Shown: piece by piece, positions 46,506 to 56,556 of the stretch | How the letters are laid out: each line of letters starts with the position of its first letter | Position numbering within the stretch: position 1 is the stretch's first letter | DNA from: a virus | Virus record (IMG/VR): IMGVR_UViG_3300020595_000038 | Span: 1-61,478 of that record | DNA: 61,478 bases | Reading direction: 5' to 3' (one strand) | Notes under the pieces: model-generated | What the model was told of the DNA's origin: nothing | The model's database searches: none | The model's input: only the letters and a program-made list of their open reading frames with translations | Position numbers and translations under genes: made by a program

Positions 46506-48053
46506 TTATTTTTTTGTTCTTGGTTGTCTATACTGTGGGATTGGCTCTTGTGTTGTGTGACCTTTACTTGTTATGTATCCTATATTAGAATGCTTAACCT
46601 CTAAGTCTTCCTGTCTAAAAGCCATAAATACTTTTATATATTGCCCCCTTAATTTTGTTCCTCTCATTAATCTATCTCCGTATGTAGAATTATCTCCTAC
46701 ATTTGGATCATTAGTATCTCCAAACATTTCTGAATAATAAGTTCCTTCTTTAAGAACATAATCTTTAGCATTAAGGTCACTATTCATAGTCCAGTTATCT
46801 ATCGTCTCAAATCTCGTAATCGTTGGTTTTGCGTTACCTTCCACAGCGTGTGTCATAAACACCTTAGGCTGAGATGATTGAACGTTTTCTACATACGATA
46901 CTTGCGTAGGATATCTACCATTGTAAAAGTAATTCTTCTTAGTGGAATCATCATGAATATATAACTGTCCATTTACAAAGGATGCAAATTCTGTTTTGTA
47001 CGTACAAAAATATTCAGGAGTAAAAGAATACCTAGTAGTCCATCTTTGTGCTCCCTCACTCCATGCTAGTGACGTTCTACTTCCTTCTTTTACAACTTCA
47101 GTTATCTCTTCAATCTTCTTAAATACCTGAACGTTCGTTTGCCAGGTATAACTACCGGCATTACTATTTTCATAAGTAAATTCTATTTGAGGGTTTGAGC
47201 CATGTGCACTAGTTATTGTTAACTCAAGCCCAGAATTAGAATATCCACTAGCCAAATCATTTTGTGAAAATATATTTGATTTTTGAAACCCTATTGCTAC
47301 GTCTAAATCAACCTTAGGTGTTATAGCAGTTCCTGCATCTATTATTTTAAAAATAACACCACCACCAAACACATCTCCAACGGAAACATTATCTGTTGTT
47401 GTTTGAGATCTAACTGCTCTTACTCTAAACGGATGATGTTTTGCTCTACCAAAATTACCACCTCCACCTGAATTAGGATTAAAAGACATGCTCTTAACAG
47501 GGGTTTTAGAGGAAAGAGTACTGGTTTCATATGATGCCCAGTAATTTTTAACTATAGCATAGGTATTATCTTTTCTTAATTTAGACCCTCCTTGTGATAT
47601 TATTACAGGATCCAGTTCAGCCATTAGGTTATATAGATTACCCAGTTCAACTGAACTTGGTAAAAACCAATCGTTATATGTTACTCCTGAAACAGTCCTT
47701 GTTATATCCGATGCTACTTTAGCCGCAGACGTTTCATGACCTGTTTGGTTTATAATTGCTGCTGTATTTAATTCTCCACTTGCATTAGTAGCACCTGCAT
47801 AATATTCTCCGTTTGGCTCATTATATGGTGCTCTAACATTACTCCAATGTATGTTCTCACTTTGAGCAATATTATATTCTGGACCCACACCTGTCATAGG
47901 AACAGTTACGCTATGCGGAGTTCCTTCATGTAAGTCAACTATATACACAGTCTTTCCTGTAGAGGTAGGCACATCATTGCTTATATCAAAAACTATTTTG
48001 ATTTCATCTCCGGGATTAAAGTCTGTGTCTAATATAAAACTACTACTTATCAT
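46506..48053 (-). CDS. Virion protein with DUF1566/C-type-lectin-like domain
   Basis: A 515-residue protein. Residues about 80-230 match the DUF1566/Lcl pattern of a C-type-lectin-like fold: 'NDWFLPSSVELGNLYNLMAE', 'KNYWASYETSTL', 'HPFRVRAVRS' and 'GDVFGGGVIFKIID'. The N-terminal part (VYIVDLHEGTPHSVTVPM) and the C-terminal 280 residues are beta-rich (YTWQTNVQVFKKIEEITEVV). Such domains occur on Bacteroidetes surface proteins and in phage ligand-binding proteins. It is placed between the nozzle and internal proteins. No reverse transcriptase is present to diversify it. Probable role: exterior attachment or decoration. Confidence 0.65.
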   Translation of the reverse strand: MISSSFILDTDFNPGDEIKIVFDISNDVPTSTGKTVYIVDLHEGTPHSVTVPMTGVGPEYNIAQSENIHWSNVRAPYNEPNGEYYAGATNASGELNTAAIINQTGHETSAAKVASDITRTVSGVTYNDWFLPSSVELGNLYNLMAELDPVIISQGGSKLRKDNTYAIVKNYWASYETSTLSSKTPVKSMSFNPNSGGGGNFGRAKHHPFRVRAVRSQTTTDNVSVGDVFGGGVIFKIIDAGTAITPKVDLDVAIGFQKSNIFSQNDLASGYSNSGLELTITSAHGSNPQIEFTYENSNAGSYTWQTNVQVFKKIEEITEVVKEGSRTSLAWSEGAQRWTTRYSFTPEYFCTYKTEFASFVNGQLYIHDDSTKKNYFYNGRYPTQVSYVENVQSSQPKVFMTHAVEGNAKPTITRFETIDNWTMNSDLNAKDYVLKEGTYYSEMFGDTNDPNVGDNSTYGDRLMRGTKLRGQYIKVFMAFRQEDLEVKHSNIGYITSKGHTTQEPIPQYRQPRTKK

Positions 48054-48058
48054 ATTTC

Positions 48059-51000
48059 TTAAGTTTTAATAATTGAAGCGGCTTGATAAACTTGACCAAA
48101 TACACTTACTGGTTCTGATGATCCTGTAAGATTAGGTATGCTAGCAAACGAACTTACTTTAAATGTTATATATCTAGAGATCCTATAATTAGCAGGTATA
48201 TATACTTGGATTGTATCAGATGCCTGATTATTTGTAAAAGAAACTGATACATTTTCCGACTCAATTAATGAATTATTTGAATCAGCAGTAACTTGTATCG
48301 AACCTGCTGCTATTCCTGTCTTTACATTTTTAGTAACATCTATACTCACATAACCTCCATCAGCAGAAACGCTACTAGAGTTTAATCTAAAACCTCCAAT
48401 ACCAATACTTGAACTACCAGTCGCTAATGTCTCTACAGTTCCATAAGATGTTCCTGCATCATTTTTAGCATATGCTCTCCAGTAATAAGTTGTATTATCC
48501 ACTAACAACACAGAACTACTTTCAAATAAATATGGGAAAGTACTTATAGTAGACTGAGGATTGGTGATAGTGATTACACCGCTTAGACCTATTGTAGGTG
48601 TAGCCTGAGTAGAACTGTATACAAATCCTCTCTGTGTTATACCATTAGTTCCTGCTGAAGATCCACCATTATCTGATATTACCCCACCAAAGGTATTTCT
48701 AAGTTGACTGTAAGACTTTGACTCTACTGTTGGTGATTTTGTGCTTGATGCTCCTGTTGAAGTCGCATTACATATACCATATTGAGTTCCGAAATCGGAA
48801 ATCAAATACGTTTTAGAATATACTATTGTATCTGCACTTATTCCAGTTATAGAATGATCTATGTCTGTTATAGCATCCGATGACACTACTTTGGTCACCC
48901 CGGATCCTCCGATAGTAGGACTAGTATTAGATGTTGAATAAACAAATCCATACTCCGATGCTGATGCTCTATTTAATGTGATGCTTGAATTTAAATCAAG
49001 ACCACTTGCAGTTATGTTGTCAACAATAATAACATCCACCTCAGGTCTTTTAAGAGGTCTGGTGTCGATAACGATAGAATCTATATCTTCACTTACTGAT
49101 GTTATTTTAATATCAAAACCTCCTGATTGATAACCTATTGAGCCAATCACATTTCCAACTACAGATATTCTGTTTGATGGTATTGCTGTGCATACACCTA
49201 ATGAGCATTCTGTGAAATTAGCAGTATTATTATTTCCGCTTCCTAATTGCCATGGGAAGTTAGATTCTCCTGGTATTGTTAAATTACCATTTGATATATC
49301 AAATTCTTTTTCCTCAAGAAATAAGGACTCTGATAGTGTTGCACCTGTTATTCTAAATGGTGTTGAGCCATTTAATACATTTCCATATAAATAACTAGAA
49401 TCGTTAGTGTAGTCAGTTACATTTGACACATTAACCTTCCCTGTAGATCCTTTAATTTCTCTATTTAATGCAATTTCAATAGTATCGATACTATCGCCAA
49501 AGACATTTGAAAATACAATTGATCCAGTTCCTGCTGTGAAATGACTATCAGAGTCTTGACTAAAACCTCCTGAACTAGCGTTTACCACAGTAATACCACT
49601 TCCTATTGGAGATGCAATAACATCTGAGGGTATAGTAAATGAATAAGGACTAGTAAAATTAAATGTCCCTACTCCATCTATAACTGTCATTTGTCCTGTT
49701 ATATTCCATGGAGACTTTACGATAACACTAACTACCTTGGTAGTAGGCTCTTCGCCTACGTTTATAATATCTATAACAGGAGTGTCTGGGTAATAAGCAT
49801 CTTCTTGTAGTGTTACAGTTGTTTCTCCTGTCTTAGGTAAACTTAAAATATATTCTGAATTATAATCGTCATATGTTCCTATAACAAAATTAGGCAGACT
49901 GTCTTGGACTATAATTTTAGACTTCTCTTTAAAAAATGTTTTCATTTTAACATCTCCAATTGCTAACAAACCATTAGCGTCATATTTAACTACAGTGTGA
50001 TTTTTAACATCAAACCAAAAAGCACTTCCTTCATTAATTGCAACTGACTCAGGGTGCATTGTTCCATAAGATCCTTTTAAGGTATTTATAGTTCCTATAA
50101 CACCAGATGAAACCGCTAAAAACTGTCCACCACTTGATGCTTGTTGTAATTGTTGTTCTCCTAGATATATTCCAGAAGTTTCGTTTTCTGATATCGCTAA
50201 CATTAAAGATCCGGTAGACTGTGTTTTACTAGTAACCTTTAAAGATCTTAATGGTCCAGTAGCATCATCTAATCTTTTCTCGTCTAAAGCACTAAACTTT
50301 GATAAGCCGTTTATTTTACCTCCTGGGATTTTTGTTTCGCTAAAAACAATACCTGTAGTTTTTATTTGACTACTAACCTCGGATGGCACTAAGTTTGGTT
50401 TACCTGTAATTTGAGTCCAGTTTAAAAAATAATCAGTACTAGGATTCATAGATTCTGCTGCATATGAATACTCATCAGGTAAGTCTACTCTAAAATCATG
50501 GTTAGTATCTACCTTTGCTTCTCCATCCCAGTTTTGCTCTAGATTACTTTTAATAATCATATGAACCAAGGTTCCATCCGATGTACTTACTTGAGTTGAA
50601 GTATTGTTATTTGTCTCTGAGTCAAGTATGTATATTTTATTCTTACCATTGTCCCCTGCTAAATCGATTGTACCTCTTCTAAAGAATATACGATGATCAG
50701 GATGAACAGCACATATTTTTTGACCAAAGTCAGATTCCCAAAAGAACTCTTCTATTGTAGGGTAATTCTGAGTTATTTCTGATGGTGACATCTCTACAGT
50801 CCATTCACGATTTTCATCGCCAAATGTCTTATTCTGATGCTCTTTCTGATGTAATTTAACATCACTGCCTTCCGCTATAGTTCCATTAGGAGGTGAAGTA
50901 ATTGTTGAATATGTAAAACTATTTACATTTCCTAGACCATCCCCTAAAGTTTTTCCATGAACTGCCCATTTTTCACCAACTGTATGTCCAGTCGTTGAAG

Positions 51001-53284
51001 CAAAAGTGATTTGAACTCCATATGCTAAAACTTGAGCACTACCTGTTATTGTAGTGGTATTCCCAAAAGGAGTATTTGTCATCCTTTCACTAGACTTTCT
51101 TGCCCTCCATTGAAATTGATCTGCACTACCTGAAGTAGAAGTTATCTTAATCTCAAATCTTCTGTCATTCGACCCTGAATAAACACCTAGTCCAGTGTTT
51201 GCGGTCATATCATTTAAACCCTGTCCATGAAAATATGAAAATCCTATATATGCTGTTCTTCCTTCAATAGGATCGTTATAGTCATTCGATGAGTATGCTG
51301 AACCCTCTGCAAAGTGCGGCTCTACATCAGATGTGTCAGCCTTTAAAGATCTTAAATAAACATCTCCAATTAGATTTCCTGTTGGCTCTGAGAATTCAGG
51401 CCTTTGATTGGGTTGTCTAAGAATTCTACCATTAAAACATTCATAATAAAATTCATTTGGTTGTATTTTATGTGGACTGTATATTTCATATACAATTGAA
51501 TAATCAACGTTTGCTAGTGATGTTTGAGATAAGTAGTTACCATCATTTAAATTAACTAAATTTGATTTTACATACTTACCTTCTTGTCCTGTTATTGCAA
51601 ACTCAACTACGTTGCTAGGTGTTATGAGTTTTATTCGGTCACCCTCTTGATAACTATATCCTTGCTTGTAAGATGTTAAATCTCCAAGACCAATCGCTAC
51701 ACCTTCATGTTTACCTGAGTAAGAAACAAATTCGTTCTGAGAAAAAGTTCCATTAGGACTGTTTGATATTCCCTGACTATCATTTTGAGTGTTTTCAGGA
51801 AATTCTTTTTCTATATTTACAGAAAACCCACCTGTAGAAGCAGTATTATAATATCTTACTTTATCAGAAAGATTTGATATTGTAAAGTCTTTTGTTAAGT
51901 TTTTAGTTCTAACTATAGCATAATATTCTGCCCAGTCTGGAATTTTATCTTTTAATGAATCGTTTAAAGTAAATCCTACAGATGAATTGTAAGTACTTAA
52001 TTGTATACCTCTTTCTGGAGTTATAACTTTTAACGTATCATCAGTCAAAACCCCTCCAGTTCTTCCTGCAAAATCAAAAAAAGCGATCCCTACCTGATAA
52101 GCAGATGAATGAGCAAAACCAACTTTTCCACCTCTATTTCTGTCGTATTGAGAAAAACTATCGGTAAAGTTTTGGCTTATTGTTTCTAAAGTAATATCCT
52201 CAGAGGTTATCTGGCTTGGATTTAACCTTCCTTCTTTAATGTTTCCTAAGAACAATCTATTTCTAGCAATACTTAGGGCCTCAGCCTCATAAGGAACTGT
52301 ATCGTATAATTTTATAGAGGAGACATCATCTACCGCAAATCCTAAAACATCGTTATAAAAATCTGCTGTAATAACACCTTGAGTACCAATTGTTTGTGCT
52401 GAAAAAACTGTAGCATGTGTTATGCTATCAAATTCCTTCCATATAAAATAAGATGTGTCATTATCAAATTTTACAGCAAACTGTACTTTATGTACATCTT
52501 GTGATACTCCATAACCTTCTGCCTCAAACCGAGGAAATTCTACCTTTATTTTCTTTGATACTTTATGATCCGTATCGTCCATATCTTGATTAGGATAATG
52601 GTGTGAAGCAGGTGAAAAGACACTTGTCTCACCATCCTTATATATGTATCTATATGCAAAAGTATGTGCTCTAGATTTTAAAAAGGATGTATCTCTTGTG
52701 CTATCTTCTTGAACTATTATGTTCAAAGGAAGCATTGGAGGCTTACGAATTAAAGTAATTATTGGTTTTTCAATTGGCTGTTGATATGCCTCTTCTGAAG
52801 TTACGTAGTCTATATTGTTTGTCGCAATACCTCTCTCTACATTTATTCTAAATGGCTCTCTTCCATCAACACCGGTCCAATATAATAAATCATCTATATA
52901 TGCTATACCTGTTATAGGCTTGTCTTTATTAAAGTTTAATCTATAAGCAGAAGACAAATTAGAATCAGTCAGAACCTTGTATATTGTCTCTAACTTAGAC
53001 TTATAACAATATATAGCACTTACTCCATAAGCCGCAACTAAAAAATAAAATATATCATTAGTAGTTGGATCTTCATAAGAACCAATAACTTTTGTGTCTT
53101 GTGAAAAACTCTGATTGTTAATTATTCGTCTTGTGCCATCTACATTAGAAAGAGACCCTGCTTTTCCTTCAGCGGAGGATACAACTCTTGCGTTTAACGC
53201 ATCTAAATTATCTTGGCCAGTTTGGGCAAATATAGAGTCATCAGTATTTAAACCTGCAATAAATGTTTTTTTTGTGTTCTCCAT
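48059..53284 (-). CDS. Tail nozzle/muzzle-like protein with appended beta-sandwich repeats
   Basis: A 1741-residue protein. The N-terminus 'FIAGLNTDDSIFAQTGQDNL' with 'ALNARVVSSAEGKAGSLSNV' and 'TGIAYIDDLLYWTGVDGREP' follows the beta-propeller nozzle proteins of podoviruses (T7 gp12-like; called stabilization or muzzle protein in crAss-like phages), which form the distal tail tube. Residues about 1450-1650 hold at least two Bacteroidetes-type FN3-like repeats: 'YGFVYSTSNTSPTIGGSG' and 'RGFVYSSTQATPTIGLSG... NTTYYWRAYAKNDAGTSYG'. A third unit ends the chain. It contains GGTCACCC at 48893 and 51637. Confidence 0.7.
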   Translation of the reverse strand: MENTKKTFIAGLNTDDSIFAQTGQDNLDALNARVVSSAEGKAGSLSNVDGTRRIINNQSFSQDTKVIGSYEDPTTNDIFYFLVAAYGVSAIYCYKSKLETIYKVLTDSNLSSAYRLNFNKDKPITGIAYIDDLLYWTGVDGREPFRINVERGIATNNIDYVTSEEAYQQPIEKPIITLIRKPPMLPLNIIVQEDSTRDTSFLKSRAHTFAYRYIYKDGETSVFSPASHHYPNQDMDDTDHKVSKKIKVEFPRFEAEGYGVSQDVHKVQFAVKFDNDTSYFIWKEFDSITHATVFSAQTIGTQGVITADFYNDVLGFAVDDVSSIKLYDTVPYEAEALSIARNRLFLGNIKEGRLNPSQITSEDITLETISQNFTDSFSQYDRNRGGKVGFAHSSAYQVGIAFFDFAGRTGGVLTDDTLKVITPERGIQLSTYNSSVGFTLNDSLKDKIPDWAEYYAIVRTKNLTKDFTISNLSDKVRYYNTASTGGFSVNIEKEFPENTQNDSQGISNSPNGTFSQNEFVSYSGKHEGVAIGLGDLTSYKQGYSYQEGDRIKLITPSNVVEFAITGQEGKYVKSNLVNLNDGNYLSQTSLANVDYSIVYEIYSPHKIQPNEFYYECFNGRILRQPNQRPEFSEPTGNLIGDVYLRSLKADTSDVEPHFAEGSAYSSNDYNDPIEGRTAYIGFSYFHGQGLNDMTANTGLGVYSGSNDRRFEIKITSTSGSADQFQWRARKSSERMTNTPFGNTTTITGSAQVLAYGVQITFASTTGHTVGEKWAVHGKTLGDGLGNVNSFTYSTITSPPNGTIAEGSDVKLHQKEHQNKTFGDENREWTVEMSPSEITQNYPTIEEFFWESDFGQKICAVHPDHRIFFRRGTIDLAGDNGKNKIYILDSETNNNTSTQVSTSDGTLVHMIIKSNLEQNWDGEAKVDTNHDFRVDLPDEYSYAAESMNPSTDYFLNWTQITGKPNLVPSEVSSQIKTTGIVFSETKIPGGKINGLSKFSALDEKRLDDATGPLRSLKVTSKTQSTGSLMLAISENETSGIYLGEQQLQQASSGGQFLAVSSGVIGTINTLKGSYGTMHPESVAINEGSAFWFDVKNHTVVKYDANGLLAIGDVKMKTFFKEKSKIIVQDSLPNFVIGTYDDYNSEYILSLPKTGETTVTLQEDAYYPDTPVIDIINVGEEPTTKVVSVIVKSPWNITGQMTVIDGVGTFNFTSPYSFTIPSDVIASPIGSGITVVNASSGGFSQDSDSHFTAGTGSIVFSNVFGDSIDTIEIALNREIKGSTGKVNVSNVTDYTNDSSYLYGNVLNGSTPFRITGATLSESLFLEEKEFDISNGNLTIPGESNFPWQLGSGNNNTANFTECSLGVCTAIPSNRISVVGNVIGSIGYQSGGFDIKITSVSEDIDSIVIDTRPLKRPEVDVIIVDNITASGLDLNSSITLNRASASEYGFVYSTSNTSPTIGGSGVTKVVSSDAITDIDHSITGISADTIVYSKTYLISDFGTQYGICNATSTGASSTKSPTVESKSYSQLRNTFGGVISDNGGSSAGTNGITQRGFVYSSTQATPTIGLSGVITITNPQSTISTFPYLFESSSVLLVDNTTYYWRAYAKNDAGTSYGTVETLATGSSSIGIGGFRLNSSSVSADGGYVSIDVTKNVKTGIAAGSIQVTADSNNSLIESENVSVSFTNNQASDTIQVYIPANYRISRYITFKVSSFASIPNLTGSSEPVSVFGQVYQAASIIKT

Positions 53285-53286
53285 CC

Positions 53287-54039
53287 TTAAGATTTGACAG
53301 CAGCATTCGTATGAGATCTTAAAGACTTAAGAACGTCATCCATAGTCAACTGATAATTTCTACTTCTATATCTTTTGTGAGAATGTATCCATTCTTCTTT
53401 AGCCATTAATTTATGATTCATAGGAATAGTTCTATCATGTTCTGAGAACCTCCATAAAATATATCTCTCAACTGCTTCTGCGGCATAAGCCGGCATTGTT
53501 GTAGCGTCTGAACTATTATCAGAAAAACCTGTAGTAACATAATCTAAAACAATTTCTTTGCATGTTCCAAGTGAAGGATCAAGCATAATTTTTTGTCTCT
53601 CAGGAATTACCATAAAGGAATTCTTGTAAGTAGGTTTATGACCAAAATGTCTTCCTACATGCTCGCCTTTGTCATTTGCACGATGTACATATCCCTCTGA
53701 ATTTATGATGCCTTCTCCTTCTACATCTGGAAAAGGTATTTGGTTACCATCACTATCCAAATTCATTAATCTATTAAAAGAGTGTTTTTCTATTAATTTT
53801 ATTACATACTGTCCATTTTCCCAACCTAATCTTATATAATCTACGTAGTCATCTGGTAAGGTTACTTCATTATTAGCATCCACTGCTAACCTTATAGACT
53901 TGGTTTTAAGCGAAGAATCATAATTAATTTCTTTTACAGCCTTTAAAGCATAATGTAAATAATGCATATAATAATGTATAGGCTTACCTGCTGTTAATAG
54001 AGCCGAACGTACTATCTCATTTACTGTGTATACTTTCAT
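53287..54039 (-). CDS. Head-tail adaptor/ring protein (tail tubular A-like)
   Basis: A 250-residue protein: 'VNEIVRSALLTAGKPIHYYM' helices, then 'NNEVTLPDDYVDYIRLGWEN' (the L-P-x-D-Y-V pattern of podovirus adaptor proteins), beta strands 'QKIMLDPSLGTCKEIVLDYV', and 'PAYAAEAVERYILWRFSEHD' helix with a basic end. It overlaps the 54036-54668 gene by four bases. It likely sits between portal and nozzle as a ring. The annotation rests on pattern and position. Confidence 0.6.
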   Translation of the reverse strand: MKVYTVNEIVRSALLTAGKPIHYYMHYLHYALKAVKEINYDSSLKTKSIRLAVDANNEVTLPDDYVDYIRLGWENGQYVIKLIEKHSFNRLMNLDSDGNQIPFPDVEGEGIINSEGYVHRANDKGEHVGRHFGHKPTYKNSFMVIPERQKIMLDPSLGTCKEIVLDYVTTGFSDNSSDATTMPAYAAEAVERYILWRFSEHDRTIPMNHKLMAKEEWIHSHKRYRSRNYQLTMDDVLKSLRSHTNAAVKS

Positions 54040-54668
54040 ATCTGACTATTTGAATCTGATGTCTTATCTACTTGCTTTGGTAGAGCACCAATTAATGTTA
54101 AGACTTCTTTTACCACAGCCTCTTCCATTTCAGCAGGAAGTGCGAGGTAATCGTATTCTCCTTGAATACTTGGATCTACAATTAATAATTGAATCCTTAC
54201 TTGAGACTTCTCATTCGTGGGTACGTCTGGAGTGAAATAAACATAACCTCCTTCTGCCCAATAACCTGAGTGAGTCTCTAAATATTGTAATTGATCTTGT
54301 TGACTTATTAAATTATACTGACCTGTTTGAAATGGTATATATTCTCTACTACAACTTAAATCAGTGACAGACCAAACCCCCATATTTCTAGGTAGTGATA
54401 TAGGAAAAACAGGTAGAATAGCATGTGAATAAGGCATGTTTGAATTAGGCGGATTAACGCTTACTATATATGTTGTAACTAAGGTGTGCGGAGGAAACAT
54501 TTCGCCTCCTGCCATATTCATACTTAAGTGCTCAGTCTTTAGTAATCTATTAATTACTTGACCAACCAATAAATTTATATCGTCTCTTGTTATATCTTTT
54601 TCATCATTTGGACTACCGCCTGAGTATAATCTTAATATTTGATCTGTTAACTTTCCTTTCGTTATCAT
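54036..54668 (-). CDS. Neck/ring virion protein (210 aa)
   Basis: A 210-residue protein: 'LTDQILRLYSGGSPNDEKDI' helix, 'DDINLLVGQVINRLLKTEHL', a beta-rich centre ('PHTLVTTYIVSVNPPNSNMP', 'LISQQDQLQYLETHSGYWAE') and a C-terminal helix 'LPAEMEEAVVKEVLTLIGAL'. The helix-beta-helix plan with an 'ALPAEMEEAVVKEVL' end is shared with podovirus connector proteins. It overlaps both neighbours by four bases. A second ring protein is the likely role. Confidence 0.55.
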   Translation of the reverse strand: MITKGKLTDQILRLYSGGSPNDEKDITRDDINLLVGQVINRLLKTEHLSMNMAGGEMFPPHTLVTTYIVSVNPPNSNMPYSHAILPVFPISLPRNMGVWSVTDLSCSREYIPFQTGQYNLISQQDQLQYLETHSGYWAEGGYVYFTPDVPTNEKSQVRIQLLIVDPSIQGEYDYLALPAEMEEAVVKEVLTLIGALPKQVDKTSDSNSQI

Positions 54669-55537
54669 AGTCCTGTTTGATTTTTAACCTCAGTATATTG
54701 AGTTACATTTAAATCCTCTAAGTGAACACCTAAAGCATTTAATGCTTTGTTAATGATGTCGTTTATACAGTCTTCTGGCCAATCCAAATTCCTACTACCA
54801 GGTAAAGTGTAGGTCGCCCCTGCATTAACTATTGTTCCATTGGGTAGGGTAAGTGTTGATCCTGCTGTAAATGTTGCTACAGTATTAGTAGGATTATGTA
54901 CTATTTTTCTTCCATCTACTACATGACTAAATAAAGGTGTTGTAGGTCTAGTTAAATACATTATATATCCTGAGTGTTCTATTTCTGGAAACAATTGTAT
55001 TTTTCTACCGGCATCTCCTAATATAGCGATTGGTGATAGTGCACTTGGTGCGGAAACTTGAGAAACAAGTCTATCTGCTAACTGATCTTCACTAACAACC
55101 TGTACAGGCTTAGAATAGGTTCTGTCTAATGTTCCTTGTGAATATGTTACAGCACCATCTGCAACAACATAACTGTTGTTTGTTGTATTATTTAAAGTTC
55201 CAACAACATACAATCCTAGTAGATGTAAATATTCTGGATTATTACCACCACCTGAGTTTGTGAAGTTACCTAAATCTAAAACACCATTAGCGTTTGCGGT
55301 AAATTGTCTTCGCATTTTAAAGTACCTAAGATCATCAGATATTTTCTGTGTCTGACCATAGGCAACTGGTGGAATAGGTCTACCGGGCTGATATTGTTTA
55401 GGATTGCCATACAATTCCATAAACTTAGACATCTGTCCTCGGTCTATAGCGGCATCAATATCATTATGCGATACATACCCGGTAGTTTCTTTATTTAGAA
55501 TAAAGACTATGTAATCATGAATCTCCTTTATCGTCAT
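54665..55537 (-). CDS. Neck/tail virion protein (290 aa)
   Basis: A 290-residue protein: 'MTIKEIHDYIVFILNKETTG', 'SHNDIDAAIDRGQMSKFMEL' helices, then a beta-rich body ('YLHLLGLYVVGTLNNTTNNS', 'GRKIQLFPEIEHSGYIMYLT') and a C-terminal helix 'WPEDCINDIINKALNALGVH'. It resembles the two downstream proteins in plan (helical ends, beta centre), so the three may be related ring or adaptor proteins. It overlaps the coiled-coil gene upstream by 23 bases. Confidence 0.55.
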   Translation of the reverse strand: MTIKEIHDYIVFILNKETTGYVSHNDIDAAIDRGQMSKFMELYGNPKQYQPGRPIPPVAYGQTQKISDDLRYFKMRRQFTANANGVLDLGNFTNSGGGNNPEYLHLLGLYVVGTLNNTTNNSYVVADGAVTYSQGTLDRTYSKPVQVVSEDQLADRLVSQVSAPSALSPIAILGDAGRKIQLFPEIEHSGYIMYLTRPTTPLFSHVVDGRKIVHNPTNTVATFTAGSTLTLPNGTIVNAGATYTLPGSRNLDWPEDCINDIINKALNALGVHLEDLNVTQYTEVKNQTGL

Positions 55538-55799
55538 CTTTTTCTACATTAGCAGAAGGTTGATCGACTATTTCTCCAGTTGTAACATCAATTTGAACTT
55601 CTCCATGTTCCTCTTTCAATTCTTCGGATAATTCTTGCATTTCCTTAGACACTTCACTAAAAGAATCTTGTAATTCCTTTACTCTGTTATCTACATTTTG
55701 CTGCATTAATTGTGTTTCACCAAGAGCGATTTTAATGTCAACCTGCTTCTTGTTAAGTTCTTGGATTTTATCCAAGTGTTCTGTGCTTACTTTTTTCAT
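55515..55799 (-). CDS. Coiled-coil protein (94 aa)
   Basis: A 94-residue protein. Residues 5-70 form one heptad-rich coiled coil (LDKIQELNKKQVDIKIALGE, 'VKELQDSFSEVSKEMQELSE'); the tail is acidic. It overlaps the next virion gene and follows a 104-base gap (55800-55903) carrying one TGTTTGTTCCC motif. It may be a small virion or assembly protein. Not recognised. Confidence 0.55.
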   Translation of the reverse strand: MKKVSTEHLDKIQELNKKQVDIKIALGETQLMQQNVDNRVKELQDSFSEVSKEMQELSEELKEEHGEVQIDVTTGEIVDQPSANVEKDDDKGDS

Positions 55800-55903
55800 C
55801 TGTTAAATATTTATTGTTAATGTTTGTTCCCACAAATAAAGGGGATATATACCAGTAAGTATACATTATTTATAATCGGAAGTTGAGTTGGGAGTATAGA
55901 GAA

Positions 55904-56197
55904 TTATTTCCTGATACCAGGGTCTTTTGGATCCTTTGGTTCTTCTTTACCACCTGCATCATGGTCATAATTATACCATTGAGAAAACCTATCTGGTTTT
56001 GGCCCATGACCTGGATATTCAGGACTGTTTACGTTTGTACGTTCGTAAGAAACTTGGCTACCGGCTTCATTACCTCCAAAAATAATATCCGAAAAAGATA
56101 CTACTCCCTGTTCTTTAAGTAGTAAGTCATAATCGTTAGATTCTTTTTCGTTAGATATACCCCTTAAACTTATTGGTCCTTCAGATGGTACTGCCAT
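55904..56197 (-). CDS. Small virion-type protein (97 aa)
   Basis: A 97-residue protein beginning 'MAVPSEGPISLRGISNEKES', an opening I recall in small structural proteins of marine phages (M-A-V-P-x-x-G-x-I-S-L). It continues 'VVSFSDIIFGGNEAGSQVSY' and ends in an Asp/Lys/Pro-rich tail. It is placed two bases after the 118-residue gene. Probably a minor tail or fibre-base component. Confidence 0.55.
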   Translation of the reverse strand: MAVPSEGPISLRGISNEKESNDYDLLLKEQGVVSFSDIIFGGNEAGSQVSYERTNVNSPEYPGHGPKPDRFSQWYNYDHDAGGKEEPKDPKDPGIRK

Positions 56198-56199
56198 TT

Positions 56200-56556
56200 T
56201 TAAATAGTTGTTTGAGGCTCTAATTTAACTATCCAAGGTGCTGAAGTTTGCTGAAATTTATTCTCTTCGGCTACTATGATTTGCTTATCAATAATTGTAA
56301 TAGCAATCGATCTCTCGTCTGTATCACTAACCCAAGGCTTGATGTTAGCCTCAACTAAATCATCAAATACAATGTAATCATCTCCAGGTAGATCCAGATC
56401 CTTAGTATATCTAAGAGATGCTTTTGTTCCTGATTCAGAAGTTCCTACCCATTCATACTCAACTCTAGTAACTAGATTCTCATAATCTTTATCACCATCC
56501 TTAAGAGTTGGAGCACAATACAATTCTACTATTTTTAATTCATAATTATTTGCCAT
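56200..56556 (-). CDS. Conserved-looking tail-associated protein (118 aa)
   Basis: A 118-residue protein: 'YELKIVELYCAPTLKDGDKD', 'NLVTRVEYEWVGTSESGTKA', 'YIVFDDLVEANIKPWVSDTD', 'RSIAITIIDKQIIVAEENKF', with beta strands alternating. The pattern (E-Y-x-W-x-G...; F-x-x-L...; W-V) resembles a small family found next to fibres in marine phages, whose role is unknown. Its start overlaps the tail-fibre stop by 11 bases, so it is coupled to the fibre gene. Confidence 0.55.
   Translation of the reverse strand: MANNYELKIVELYCAPTLKDGDKDYENLVTRVEYEWVGTSESGTKASLRYTKDLDLPGDDYIVFDDLVEANIKPWVSDTDERSIAITIIDKQIIVAEENKFQQTSAPWIVKLEPQTTI

Noticed and set aside
46506-48053. Diversity-generating retroelement
   Set aside because: A lectin-like domain is present, but no reverse transcriptase, template repeat or accessory gene was found in the window.
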